Part shown: piece by piece, positions 8,545 through 16,878 of the stretch
Numbering within the stretch: the stretch's first letter is position 1
Layout: the number at the start of each line of letters is the position of its first letter
NCBI RefSeq assembly: GCF_042649925.1
Contig: NZ_JBHSAF010000007.1
Span: forward strand, 124,001-188,000
Source of the DNA: Pseudaeromonas sharmana
GTDB lineage: Bacteria; Pseudomonadota; Gammaproteobacteria; Enterobacterales; Aeromonadaceae
Direction: 5' to 3'
Length of the DNA: 64,000 nucleotides
Notes under the pieces: model-generated
What the model was told of the DNA's origin: nothing
Seen by the model: the letters and a program-made list of their open reading frames with translations, nothing else
Database searches by the model: none
Translations under genes and position numbers: made by a program

Positions 8545-8985
8545 ATGACCGCTACCTCGACACGCGATCAGATCAAACTGCTGCTACAAGAGCTCAAGCA
8601 GGACGTTCAGGATTACCGCCGTCTGCAGCTGATGCTGCTGGAACAGCGCGACCTGTTGATCAGTCACGACAGTCAGGGACTGCAACAGCTGCAGGAGCGC
8701 CAGCACCTGCTGATGGAGACCCTCAGCGAGCGCGCCCGCCAACGCGTCGCCCGGTTGCGCCAGCTGGGATTGAGCGCCGACGATCAGGGCATGCAACGGC
8801 TGTTGTCGCGCCTGCCGGAACCCTTGCGCCATCAGGCCAATGCCAGCTGGCACACCCTGCACCAGCTACTGCAACAGTGCCAGACCCAGAACGATATCAA
8901 TGGCCGACTGTTAGCCAGCCAGGTGGAACTGGTGCGCAAGCTGCTGCAACCGCAAGACAGCTATCCGCAACCGTTGGGTAATTAA
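8545..8985 (+). CDS. flgN: Flagellar export chaperone FlgN
   Basis: Cytoplasmic chaperone for FlgK and FlgL, 146 residues, almost entirely alpha-helical and rich in Leu and Gln (for example YRRLQLMLLEQRDLLISHDS). It follows flgM by 4 bp, the standard arrangement. FlgN family members diverge strongly, so the name rests on length, helical character and position. Confidence 0.85.
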   Translation: MTATSTRDQIKLLLQELKQDVQDYRRLQLMLLEQRDLLISHDSQGLQQLQERQHLLMETLSERARQRVARLRQLGLSADDQGMQRLLSRLPEPLRHQANASWHTLHQLLQQCQTQNDINGRLLASQVELVRKLLQPQDSYPQPLGN

Positions 8986-8987
8986 TG

Positions 8988-9007
8988 ACCTGTCAACGAT
9001 GACAGGT
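8988..9007. terminator. Perfect hairpin after flgN
   Basis: ACCTGTCA-ACGA-TGACAGGT is a perfect 8-bp stem with a 4-base loop starting 3 bp after the flgN stop. No T-run follows on either strand, so it may be a 3'-end stabilising structure or a factor-dependent terminator. From here to fliJ (9008-9231) the DNA is AT-rich, unlike its surroundings, and holds no gene I can support. Confidence 0.45.
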
Positions 9008-9231
9008 GGCAAGAAATAAGTTCCCGTCGCAGCCAACCGGTTATTCCACACCATGCCAGCACAGGGCGTAAATAGTATTCCACAGTGCAAGCCATTTCGA
9101 TAAAAACATTATTTATCAAAAGGTTAATTATTATTAACCCACTTTGCGTGATATTTTGAATAATGCTATTTTCCGGATGGAATAATTTAAAATCACCGCT
9201 AACGCCGCGTCAGCGAATTATCGTGGTCGCC

Positions 9232-9636
9232 TCAACGCCGCCGCGGGCGCTGCGCCAATTCATCCAGCACTTTCTGTTCCGCCTGCAACTGGCGTTGCTG
9301 CGCTTCCTGCTCGCGGCGTGACAACAGCTGCTCCAGCCCTTTGACCCGCCCAAACTGACTGCGCAACAAGGCCTCGTGGCGCTGCAGATCGCTGTGCGCC
9401 AACGCCAGCTGTTGCTGTTGATGGGCTTGCAGGCGTCGCAGCTGCTGCTGCATGCCGCTGCGATTTTGCCAGGCTAGCGGCGTGGTGACGCCGGCGGGCA
9501 TCGCCAGCGCCGAACTCAGCTGTTGCAGCCGCTCCAACCGCTGTTGTTCGCGCTGCCACTGCTCACGTAGCTGGCCGCGTTCCTGGCCAAGCTGCTCCAG
9601 CGTCTGTTGTTGCAGTTCAAGATAGGGCTTGAGCAC
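9232..9636 (-). CDS. fliJ: Flagellar export protein FliJ
   Basis: Soluble export component that couples the FliI ATPase to FlhA. The 134-residue protein is one long Gln/Glu/Arg-rich coiled coil (for example LEQLGQERGQLREQWQREQQ), as expected for FliJ. The start is a GTG at 9636 preceded by GGAGG at 5-6 bases. It is last in the leftward lafK-fliEFGHIJ set, 15 bp after fliI. Confidence 0.85.
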   Translation of the reverse strand: MLKPYLELQQQTLEQLGQERGQLREQWQREQQRLERLQQLSSALAMPAGVTTPLAWQNRSGMQQQLRRLQAHQQQQLALAHSDLQRHEALLRSQFGRVKGLEQLLSRREQEAQQRQLQAEQKVLDELAQRPRRR

Positions 9637-9651
9637 CGCGACCTCCGCTTA

Positions 9652-10983
9652 TCACGCCAGCACCCGCGCCAGCTGGTTGGCACTGTCCTCCAGCGAGGCG
9701 GCGTCATGCAGTCCTTGCTGCAGATAGTGTTCAATCTGCGGATAACGCTGCACGGCGTCGTCCATACCCGGATCGGCACCCGGCTGATAACCGCCCAGCG
9801 GCAGCAATTCGCGCACCTGCTGGTAACGTCCCCACAGCTGACGCAACCGCGTCGCCTGCTGTAACCAGGCCGCTGGCACCACCTGCGGCATCACGCGGCT
9901 GACCGAGGCGCCAATATCGATGGCCGGATAATGGCCCTGCTCGGCCAGACGCCGGGTCAACACCACGTGACCGTCGAGGATGGCGCGCGCGGCGTCGGCC
10001 ACCGGATCCTGCTGGTCATCGCCCTCGGCGAGAACCGTATAGAAGGCCGTCAACGAACCGGAGGCGTGCTGGCCATTGCCAGCCCGCTCTACCAGCTGGG
10101 TCAACATGCTGAACACTGACGGCGGATAGCCGCGGGTGGCCGGCGGCTCCCCGACCGCCAGTGCAATTTCGCGCTGGGCCTGGGCATAGCGGGTCAGTGA
10201 ATCCATCAGCAGCAGCACATCCAGCCCCTGCTCGCGGAAATACTCCGCCAAGCGGTGACACAGCTGGGCGGCTCGCAGCCGCAACAACGGCGACTGATCG
10301 GCCGGCGCGGCCACCACTATGGCCCGCTGACGCCCCTCAGGACCCAGCGCATGTTCGATAAACTCGCGCACTTCGCGTCCGCGCTCACCGATCAGGCCGA
10401 CGATCACCACCTGGGCCCGGGTATTGCGCGTCATCATGCCCAGCAGCATGCTTTTACCGACCCCGGAGCCGGCAAACAGCCCGAGCCGCTGTCCCTTGCC
10501 CGGCGTCAGCAGGCCGTTGATGGCGCGCACGCCGACATCCAAGGGGGTGGTCACAGGTTGACGCGTTAACGGATTAGGGGGCGACTGGAACCAGGGCACC
10601 CAATCGCCGGCCTCCGGCAGCGGCAAGCCATCCAGCGGTTGCAGCAGGCCGTCGACCACCCGTCCCAGCAGGTGATGGCCGATGCGGATCTGCTCATCGC
10701 TGGGCAGGGCTTCGACCCGGGCGCCAGGATACAGGCCACTCATGGGTTGCAGTGGCATCAGGTAACAGAGTTCGCGGTTGAAACCAACCACTTCAGCCGA
10801 CAGGGTCTGGCCATCGGCGGCATAAACCCGACAACGCTGTCCCAGCGCCAGCGGACAGCCGACCACCTCCAGCGTCAGTCCGGTCACCCGCACCAGGCGC
10901 CCGAAACGGCGCGGTGGTGGTACCGGTGTGGCCGCCAGTTGCTGGCGCGCCCGCTGCAGACGCTGCAACAACGCATCACTCAT
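9652..10983 (-). CDS. fliI: Flagellum-specific ATPase FliI
   Basis: Hexameric ATPase of the type III export apparatus, related to F1-beta, 443 residues. The Walker A motif is GLFAGSGVGKSMLLG; Walker B is LLLMDSLTRYAQAQREIAL. VIVGLIGERGREVREFIE is the usual conserved block after Walker A. It overlaps fliH by 8 bp, consistent with the FliH-FliI complex. Its C-terminal end precedes the GTG of fliJ. Confidence 0.97.
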   Translation of the reverse strand: MSDALLQRLQRARQQLAATPVPPPRRFGRLVRVTGLTLEVVGCPLALGQRCRVYAADGQTLSAEVVGFNRELCYLMPLQPMSGLYPGARVEALPSDEQIRIGHHLLGRVVDGLLQPLDGLPLPEAGDWVPWFQSPPNPLTRQPVTTPLDVGVRAINGLLTPGKGQRLGLFAGSGVGKSMLLGMMTRNTRAQVVIVGLIGERGREVREFIEHALGPEGRQRAIVVAAPADQSPLLRLRAAQLCHRLAEYFREQGLDVLLLMDSLTRYAQAQREIALAVGEPPATRGYPPSVFSMLTQLVERAGNGQHASGSLTAFYTVLAEGDDQQDPVADAARAILDGHVVLTRRLAEQGHYPAIDIGASVSRVMPQVVPAAWLQQATRLRQLWGRYQQVRELLPLGGYQPGADPGMDDAVQRYPQIEHYLQQGLHDAASLEDSANQLARVLA

Positions 10984-11659
10984 GTTCTGCGTCCGCCGTC
11001 ATCGTCTGCAGTACCGGTTGTAACAGGCCATCCAGCCGCTCGCCGAGCCGCGACTCGACCACGCCGTGGCACGCCTCGACGCGGCACTCGCCGACTTCCA
11101 GCGCCGGATCGACGCGCAGCGGCCAGCCGGCACACTCCGTAATCGACAGCGCCGCCAGCTGGGCGGCATCGCTGGCACTGATAAACAGCGCTATCTCCTC
11201 GGCCGCGGCCGGCAACTGGGCAAGCGCCTCCTCGACCAGAGCGGTAATCTGCTGCGGCTGCAGGGCCAGTTCGCGCAACAACACCTGCTGCGCCAGCTCC
11301 TGCACCAGCGCCGCCAGTTGTTGTTGCTGTGCCGCCTGCTGCTGGTGCAGCCACGCATCCAACGCCTGCTGTAGCCCCTGCAGGGGCTGCAACGCGCTAT
11401 CGATACGCTCACGCGCCTGCTGCAGGCCCGCCTGCTGGCCTGCGGTCAACCCTTCGGCATAGCCCTGCTCATAGCCGAGGCGCTGGCCCTGCTCGCGGCC
11501 TTGCTGTTCACCCTGCTGGCGGCCTGCCGCCACGCCCTCGGCAAACCCCTGCTCAAACCCTTGCTGCTCATCTCGCGCAGCGAGCGGTTGTCGCGGGCCG
11601 CCCAATGTCGGGAAACGGTAGGCATAGACGCGCGCTGGCATCCGGGACGTCTCACTCAT
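10976..11659 (-). CDS. fliH: Flagellar assembly protein FliH
   Basis: Negative regulator and stator of FliI. The 227-residue protein has a stretch of glycine heptad-like repeats (GFEQGFAEGVAAGRQQGEQ, then GREQGQRLGYEQGYAEG, residues about 34-75), the GxxxG-type helix characteristic of FliH. The C-terminal part resembles a V-ATPase E-type domain. It lies between fliG and fliI and overlaps the latter. Confidence 0.93.
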   Translation of the reverse strand: MSETSRMPARVYAYRFPTLGGPRQPLAARDEQQGFEQGFAEGVAAGRQQGEQQGREQGQRLGYEQGYAEGLTAGQQAGLQQARERIDSALQPLQGLQQALDAWLHQQQAAQQQQLAALVQELAQQVLLRELALQPQQITALVEEALAQLPAAAEEIALFISASDAAQLAALSITECAGWPLRVDPALEVGECRVEACHGVVESRLGERLDGLLQPVLQTMTADAEHE

Positions 11660-11688
11660 GATCCACTCCTGCTGCCTTCAGGCTGCCC

Positions 11689-12717
11689 TCAGCTCAGTAC
11701 CGGCTCTTCGAATAACTGGTATTCGATCTCGCCCTGCTCGACCAGCTCGCGTACCAGCTGCATGATTTCGTTGCGGGCATCGGCTACCTTGCGCACCGAG
11801 ACCGAGCCCTGGCTCTGGATCTGCGCCTCGAGCGCCTGCGCCATCCGTTTCGGCATCGCATTGAGCACCGCCTTGCGCAGGCTGACCTCGGCCCCCTTGA
11901 GGGCAATCGCCAGCAGATCCCCCGGGATCTCCTGGGTCAGGGTCTGCAGTGTCTCGTCGCTTTGACGCTTCAGCGTGTCGAAATCGAACATGTTCTTCTC
12001 GATCTCCACCGCCATCTGTTTGTCATGCAGACGCAGCAGATCCAGCATCTGGGCCCGATCACCCTGATAACGGTTCAGGATATCTGCGACCTGGCGCACG
12101 CCATCGATGCGGGTACCGGCCTGCTCGGCCACATACGACAGGCAGCGATCCAGGGTGCCGCGCAGCTCCTCCAGCACCAGCTCACTGACCTCTCTGAGGT
12201 TGGCGACCCGCAACAGCAGTTCATCATGCTGCTCCGCCGGCAGCACATCCAGCACAGCCGAGGCGGTATCCGGGGGCAAGAAGGCGAGCAACACCGCCTG
12301 CATCTGCGGGTGTTCATGGCGGAAGAAACGAGCCAGCACCTCTGGCGGAACCCACTGCAGGCGCTCCAGATCCTGGCTCATGACATCGCCATAAATGGAA
12401 TCCAGCAGACTGCGCGACAGCTTCTCGCCCAGCGCCAGATCCAGGGTTCGCTCGAGGTAATCACGAGAGGCACCGCTGATACCGCTCTGTTGTCGGTACT
12501 GGCTGAAGAATTGCTGCAACGTCCATTTCGCTTCCGGCGAGCTGACGCCCGGCAAGCGAGCCATACAGGTGGTCAGCTTCTGCACCTCATCCCGGCTCAA
12601 TCGCTTGAGCACCCGGGCTGCGGCATCCGGCCCCATGCTCAGCAACAGGATCGCCGCCTTCTCCAGCGGTTCGATCTGGATGTCGACAGCGGACTGATTG
12701 AAATTAATGTCGCTCAT
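11689..12717 (-). CDS. fliG: Flagellar motor switch protein FliG
   Basis: Rotor protein that binds the MS-ring and transmits torque from the stator. It is 342 residues from the ATG at 12717; a GTG at 12723 is a weaker alternative. It starts within fliF (14-bp overlap). Motifs seen are EKAAILLLSMGPDAAARVLK, HPQMQAVLLAFLPPDTASAV and the C-terminal charged torque helix near ALKGAEVSLRKAVLNAMPKR. Length and order are standard. Confidence 0.96.
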   Translation of the reverse strand: MSDINFNQSAVDIQIEPLEKAAILLLSMGPDAAARVLKRLSRDEVQKLTTCMARLPGVSSPEAKWTLQQFFSQYRQQSGISGASRDYLERTLDLALGEKLSRSLLDSIYGDVMSQDLERLQWVPPEVLARFFRHEHPQMQAVLLAFLPPDTASAVLDVLPAEQHDELLLRVANLREVSELVLEELRGTLDRCLSYVAEQAGTRIDGVRQVADILNRYQGDRAQMLDLLRLHDKQMAVEIEKNMFDFDTLKRQSDETLQTLTQEIPGDLLAIALKGAEVSLRKAVLNAMPKRMAQALEAQIQSQGSVSVRKVADARNEIMQLVRELVEQGEIEYQLFEEPVLS

Positions 12718-14470
12718 TGCCACTCACCCATAGCTTGATCACATCGGCCACGCGGGCCGTCTCCTTGTCCGCCAACAGCTGCAGATGTTTGAGCTGGACC
12801 TCGAGATCCGAGCCTGGCTCCGGCAGCATCTCCAGTTCAAAGCCATCATAGGCGACACCACCGTCATCACCACGGGCGGCGGTCGCCAGCGGCACCTTGC
12901 TGACCTGGGGCTCGCCGAGCAGAGCATCCTCACGCCGGCGCAAGCCAGGTTCAGCGTCGGCCAGGGCCAGCGCGACAGCGGGTTCGTCGTCAGCTGCGGT
13001 GTGCGGCGGATGCTGTCGTACCAGTTGCTTGACCAGGGGGCGTACGCCGAGCAGCAGCAAGGCCAATCCCAGCAGTCCGCCCACCAGATAACGCAGCGAA
13101 TTCTGCCATACCGGCTCACGCCACCATTCGCTCTCCGGTGGTGTCAGCGGTGCCATCACCGCCGGATTGAAATCAAAGCTATTGAGGCTGAACTGATCGC
13201 CGCGCGAGGCATCAAAGCCCACGGCGCGCTGCACCATCTGCTGGATCTGATCCAGCTGGGCCTGACTCCAGCCCCCTTTCGGTGCCAGCTGATTGTTCAA
13301 CAGCACAGCGACACTCAGCTGTTGCAGGCGCCCTTGCTGAAAGCGGGTATGCACCACGGAGCGGCTGTTTTCATACTGACGATTGAACTCGTTACGCTCG
13401 GTACGGGTGTCGTTGCTCTTGGCTGCGGTGGTGGCGTTGCCATCGTTAGCCGCCGTAGTGTTCTCGGCCGGTTTCTTGACCGGTGGCTGGTTCGATAGCG
13501 AACCGGGAATACCCAGCGCCAGGTTGTCGACTGTCTTGTCCGCCTTGCCGCTCTCGCTGCGCATCACCCCCTTGGGATCGATCTCTTCGCGCGTCTCCTC
13601 GACGGTGTTGAAGTCGATGTCAGCAGCCACCTGTACCCGGTAGTTTCCCGCGCCCAGCAGCGGATAGAGCATGTCGCTGGCGCGCTGCTTGATGTACTCC
13701 TCCTGCTTGCGCACGTACTCCATCTGCTGCACCGACAACTTGCCGAAGCCGCCTTTATCGCCCAGCTCGCTGCTGAGCAACTGGCCGGCCTGATCGACGA
13801 TGGAGACCGATTCCGGCTTCATGCCGGTGATGCTGCCGGCTACCAGGTTGGCAATCGCCTCAACCTGTCCGACCTCCAGAGTGCGACCCGGTTGCAGATC
13901 CAGTACCACGGAGGCGGTGGGCTTTTCCTCTTCACGACCGACAAACAGGGTCCGTTTCGGGATCGCCAGATGGACACGCGCACTGCGTACCGCATCCAGC
14001 GCTATGATGGAGCGAGCCAGTTCGCCCTCCAAGGCATGGCGATAGCGGGCCGTTTCCATGAACTCGCTGGTGCCAAGCCCGGACATCCCGTTCAGCCCCT
14101 CGAGCCCAGCCGGCAACGCCGCGCGAACCCCGCGTGCAGCCAGGGCCATGCGCACCTGCGCCAACTGACCTTCCGGCACCAGCACCTGGCCGCTGGAGGA
14201 GTCGAGACGGAATGGCACCTGCTCTTTCTCCAGCAACTCGAGAATGTTGGCGGTATCGTACATCTCCTGCTTGCCATACAAGGGCACATAGTTCTGGCTC
14301 GCCGTCCACAGGATCACCACTATGATTGTCGCCACCAGGGCGGCCATCAGCGCGATCACCAACAGGGAACGGTTATCCCGGGACATGCGTCGCCAGTTGC
14401 GCAACCAATCTGTGGTCCGCTCACGCAGGGAGGGGGACGGCAGAGCTACTGCCGGTGCCACATCACTCAT
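12704..14470 (-). CDS. fliF: Flagellar MS-ring protein FliF
   Basis: Inner-membrane ring on which the basal body is built, 588 residues. There is one transmembrane segment near residues 37-56 (SLLVIALMAALVATIIVVIL) and a second near 455-475 (RYLVGGLLGLALLLLGVRPL). The ring-building motifs between them (VPLYGKQEMYDTANILELLE, then RSARVHLAIPKRTLFVGREE) are typical. The C-terminal tail binds FliG. It is preceded by fliE with a 9-bp gap. Confidence 0.97.
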   Translation of the reverse strand: MSDVAPAVALPSPSLRERTTDWLRNWRRMSRDNRSLLVIALMAALVATIIVVILWTASQNYVPLYGKQEMYDTANILELLEKEQVPFRLDSSSGQVLVPEGQLAQVRMALAARGVRAALPAGLEGLNGMSGLGTSEFMETARYRHALEGELARSIIALDAVRSARVHLAIPKRTLFVGREEEKPTASVVLDLQPGRTLEVGQVEAIANLVAGSITGMKPESVSIVDQAGQLLSSELGDKGGFGKLSVQQMEYVRKQEEYIKQRASDMLYPLLGAGNYRVQVAADIDFNTVEETREEIDPKGVMRSESGKADKTVDNLALGIPGSLSNQPPVKKPAENTTAANDGNATTAAKSNDTRTERNEFNRQYENSRSVVHTRFQQGRLQQLSVAVLLNNQLAPKGGWSQAQLDQIQQMVQRAVGFDASRGDQFSLNSFDFNPAVMAPLTPPESEWWREPVWQNSLRYLVGGLLGLALLLLGVRPLVKQLVRQHPPHTAADDEPAVALALADAEPGLRRREDALLGEPQVSKVPLATAARGDDGGVAYDGFELEMLPEPGSDLEVQLKHLQLLADKETARVADVIKLWVSGNERH

Positions 14471-14479
14471 CTCTCATCC

Positions 14480-14809
14480 TCACAGCGGCAGGCGCATGAT
14501 ATCGTCCAGACCGGACATCAGCTTGTTGCGCACCTGCATCAGGGTGGCAAAACTCAGACCCGCCTTCTGGCTGGCGACCATGGCACCGACCAGATCATCG
14601 CTCTGACCACTGTCCACCGCCGCCATCATCTGCGACGCGACGTTCTGTTGCTGATTGATGCTGCGAATCGTGTGCTGCATCGTCGTGGCGAAGGAGTCAT
14701 CAGCATCGCTGGCCCGCGCAATGGCCGGTGCACCGGACTCAGCCAGCTGCTGCAGCCCCTGCATCCGAGCCAGCATGGCGTTCTGAGTCGTGATGGCATC
14801 AATTTTCAT
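14480..14809 (-). CDS. fliE: Flagellar hook-basal body protein FliE
   Basis: Adapter between the MS-ring and the rod, 109 residues. The C-terminus VASQKAGLSFATLMQVRNKL followed by MSGLDDIMRLPL is the FliE signature. It lies 23 bp downstream of lafK, so it is probably co-transcribed from the riboswitch-bearing lafK leader. Confidence 0.95.
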   Translation of the reverse strand: MKIDAITTQNAMLARMQGLQQLAESGAPAIARASDADDSFATTMQHTIRSINQQQNVASQMMAAVDSGQSDDLVGAMVASQKAGLSFATLMQVRNKLMSGLDDIMRLPL

Positions 14810-14832
14810 ATTTGTCTCCGGAGTGCAAGCCG

Positions 14833-16212
14833 TCAGGCCCGAATCATCTGGTCAATATCCATACCCTGCTCGCGCATCGCGGCCAGCTTGTAACGCAAGG
14901 CACGCGTCGTCAGGCCGAGGGCTTCTGCTGTACGGGTGCGATGGCCATCGAAATGGCGCAGTGTCTCCAGCACATACTGGAACTCCGCCTGCCGGCGGCT
15001 AGCCGCCAAGCCCTCACCGAAGGCCGGCAAGGCGTCACATTGCGTACCGCGTGAACCCGATGACGGCAACATCAGATCGGCGGGTTGCAGATGCAGTCCG
15101 CGGGCGAGAATCAAGGCCCGCTGGATCACGTTCTCCAGTTCGCGCACATTCCCCGGCCAGTCATGCTGCAACAACAGACGTAGCGCTTCGGCCGTCAACT
15201 GAAAACCGGGGCGGCAGGCATGTTTGGCGATGAAGTAATTCGCCAGCGGCAGTATGTCGTCACGACGCTCGCGCAGACTCGGCCAGCTCAGCGGCAACAC
15301 ATCCAGCCGGTAAAACAGATCTTCACGGAACACGCCCTGGGCAACACACTCGCGCAGATCGCGGTTGGTCGCGGCAATGATGCGCACATCCAGAAGGATC
15401 TTCTGATTGCTGCCCAGCCGCTCCACTTCACGCTCTTGCAACACCCGCAACAGCTTGGACTGTAACAGCAGCGGCAATTCGGAAATCTCGTCCAGCAGCA
15501 GGGTGCCGCCCTGCGCCAACTCGAACTTACCCGCTTGCGCCGTTACCGCACCGGTAAAGGCCCCTTTGTTGTAACCAAACAAGATGGCTTCGAGCATGCT
15601 TTCGGGGATCGCCGCACAGTTGATGGCCACAAAGGGCCCTTCGGCACGGGGAGAGACATCGTGGATGAAGCGGGCCAACCGCTCCTTGCCAGTCCCGGAT
15701 TCACCGCCGATGAGAATCGACGCTGAAGTCTGGGCGGCGCGGCGCGCCAGTTGCAGCACCTGGCGACTGGCATGGGAAACGGCCACCAGGTCCGGGACGG
15801 CCTCACTGACTCCGAGCGCATGTTGCAGGCAAGCACTCAGTTGCTGGGTATCGAACGGTTTGCGCAGGTAGTCGATGGCCCCCGCCTGCATGGCTTCCGC
15901 GGCCTCCCGCCCCTGTGTTGCCGAAACCATGGCGATCACCAGCATATCGGCTCGACGTTGTTGCAGGCGGGTAATAAAGGTCGCCAGCGGCATATCCGGC
16001 AGACTGGCATCGACCAACAGCAGTCGTGGCGCATCGCGGCTGACGGCAGCCAAGGCCTGATTGGCACTGGCACACGGCATCACATCGAAACCGTGCATCG
16101 CCAGTTCCCGCGTATCAAGATAACGCGCCGGATCCACAATCAATAATGGCAACCGCCCTGCGGCTACCATGGGAATATCTGCCCGCGGGGCAGTAAGTAC
16201 ACTCAACGTCAC
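14833..16212 (-). CDS. lafK: Sigma-54-dependent lateral flagellar regulator LafK
   Basis: Master activator of lateral flagellar genes, 459 residues from a GTG at 16212 preceded by AGGAAG at 6 bases. The open frame runs up to 16308, but no better start is seen there. Domains: receiver-like N-terminus (LLLVDASLPDMP keeps the acceptor Asp, but the usual upstream acidic pair is only IVDP); AAA+ domain with GESGTGKERLARFIHD, GAFTGA and GGTLLLDEISELPLLLQSKL; and a C-terminal Fis-type HTH (TRTAEALGLTTRALRYKL). The partly degenerate receiver suggests phosphorylation-independent control. Two c-di-GMP riboswitches precede it. Confidence 0.9.
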   Translation of the reverse strand: MTLSVLTAPRADIPMVAAGRLPLLIVDPARYLDTRELAMHGFDVMPCASANQALAAVSRDAPRLLLVDASLPDMPLATFITRLQQRRADMLVIAMVSATQGREAAEAMQAGAIDYLRKPFDTQQLSACLQHALGVSEAVPDLVAVSHASRQVLQLARRAAQTSASILIGGESGTGKERLARFIHDVSPRAEGPFVAINCAAIPESMLEAILFGYNKGAFTGAVTAQAGKFELAQGGTLLLDEISELPLLLQSKLLRVLQEREVERLGSNQKILLDVRIIAATNRDLRECVAQGVFREDLFYRLDVLPLSWPSLRERRDDILPLANYFIAKHACRPGFQLTAEALRLLLQHDWPGNVRELENVIQRALILARGLHLQPADLMLPSSGSRGTQCDALPAFGEGLAASRRQAEFQYVLETLRHFDGHRTRTAEALGLTTRALRYKLAAMREQGMDIDQMIRA

Positions 16213-16371
16213 GACTGACTTCCTTTCGAAAAAACTGCCTGTTCCGATTGAAATCCAGCCAAATGCAGTCCACAGAGTACAAAGACTCCGACATCGCGGT
16301 AAAAGCAAGACTCGCCAGGTGGCAACGCTCCCGCCATCTGGGATGCATGGTCCGAACCATGCGTCTCACAC

Positions 16372-16470
16372 CTGCCTTGGCAACCCCGCTGTCATGGTCA
16401 TCCGCTGAGATGACGTTAGACCGGAAGCTTTGCGTCCTGCCCTTTCGGAACAGTTTGCCGTTTCATGCAG
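16372..16470 (-). promoter_or_regulatory. c-di-GMP-I (GEMM-I) riboswitch, lafK-proximal copy
   Basis: Read on the minus strand the aptamer has ACGGCAAACTGTTCCGAAAG, then GGACGCAAAGCTTCCGGTCT and ACAGCGGGGTTGCC, in the order and spacing of the Vibrio cholerae Vc2 aptamer. The GNRA loop (CGAAAG), its tetraloop receptor (the GGACGCAAAGC region) and the 3' GCGGGG are all present. The base equivalent to G20 of Vc2 is G, which favours c-di-GMP over cGAMP. It ends about 160 bases before the lafK GTG. A hairpin (16345-16362, GCATGGTTCGGACCATGC) lies just downstream and could be part of the expression platform; it has no U-run. Confidence 0.92.
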
Positions 16471-16599
16471 AGATGGACGCCATCTCGTCATGGCCATATC
16501 GGGCGACAGCAACATCCAATATGGATAAAACAGATCGGGAGGAAGGGAAATACAACAAATAAAGAATGGAAACACAGTGTGGCATGTCAACAGTCCGTT

Positions 16600-16692
16600 G
16601 CCATGGCAGCCCCGCTATCGTCATCACCCTTGGGTGATCCCAGACCGGAGGCTTTGCGTCCCGCCCTTTCGGTGCAGTTTGCCTTCATCCTG
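16600..16692 (-). promoter_or_regulatory. c-di-GMP-I (GEMM-I) riboswitch, distal tandem copy
   Basis: A second complete aptamer on the minus strand, 130 bases upstream of the first: GAAGGCAAACTGCACCGAAA, then GGGACGCAAAGCCTCCGGTC, a P1b hairpin ATCACCCAAGGGTGAT and GATAGCGGGGCTGCC. The G20-equivalent base is G. The two aptamers are clearly homologous but differ in the variable stems, so they are not a recent duplication. Between them a TTGACA (minus strand, 16585-16590) could be a -35 element of an internal promoter, but no good -10 follows. The rest of 16213-16878 holds no gene; 16700-16878 is AT-rich and should contain the main promoter. Confidence 0.93.
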
Positions 16693-16878
16693 ACAATCCC
16701 AGAACAACCGCCATTGGCTGCTCATATTTGCTTCCTGGTAACAGGAAGTCGGGATTCCGGACTGATAATATCGCTTCCGAATGAAAAGACAATCACAAAA
16801 ACAAACAATAACTTATTAATATTCACCGAATTTTACACTTTGCCGCTTTCGCATACTGGTTATTCCTCGCCGGCAGGA

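Noticed and set aside
16345..16362. Intrinsic terminator directly after the lafK-proximal riboswitch
   Set aside because: The stem is perfect, but no U-run follows; it may still act in the expression platform, so it is only mentioned with the riboswitch.
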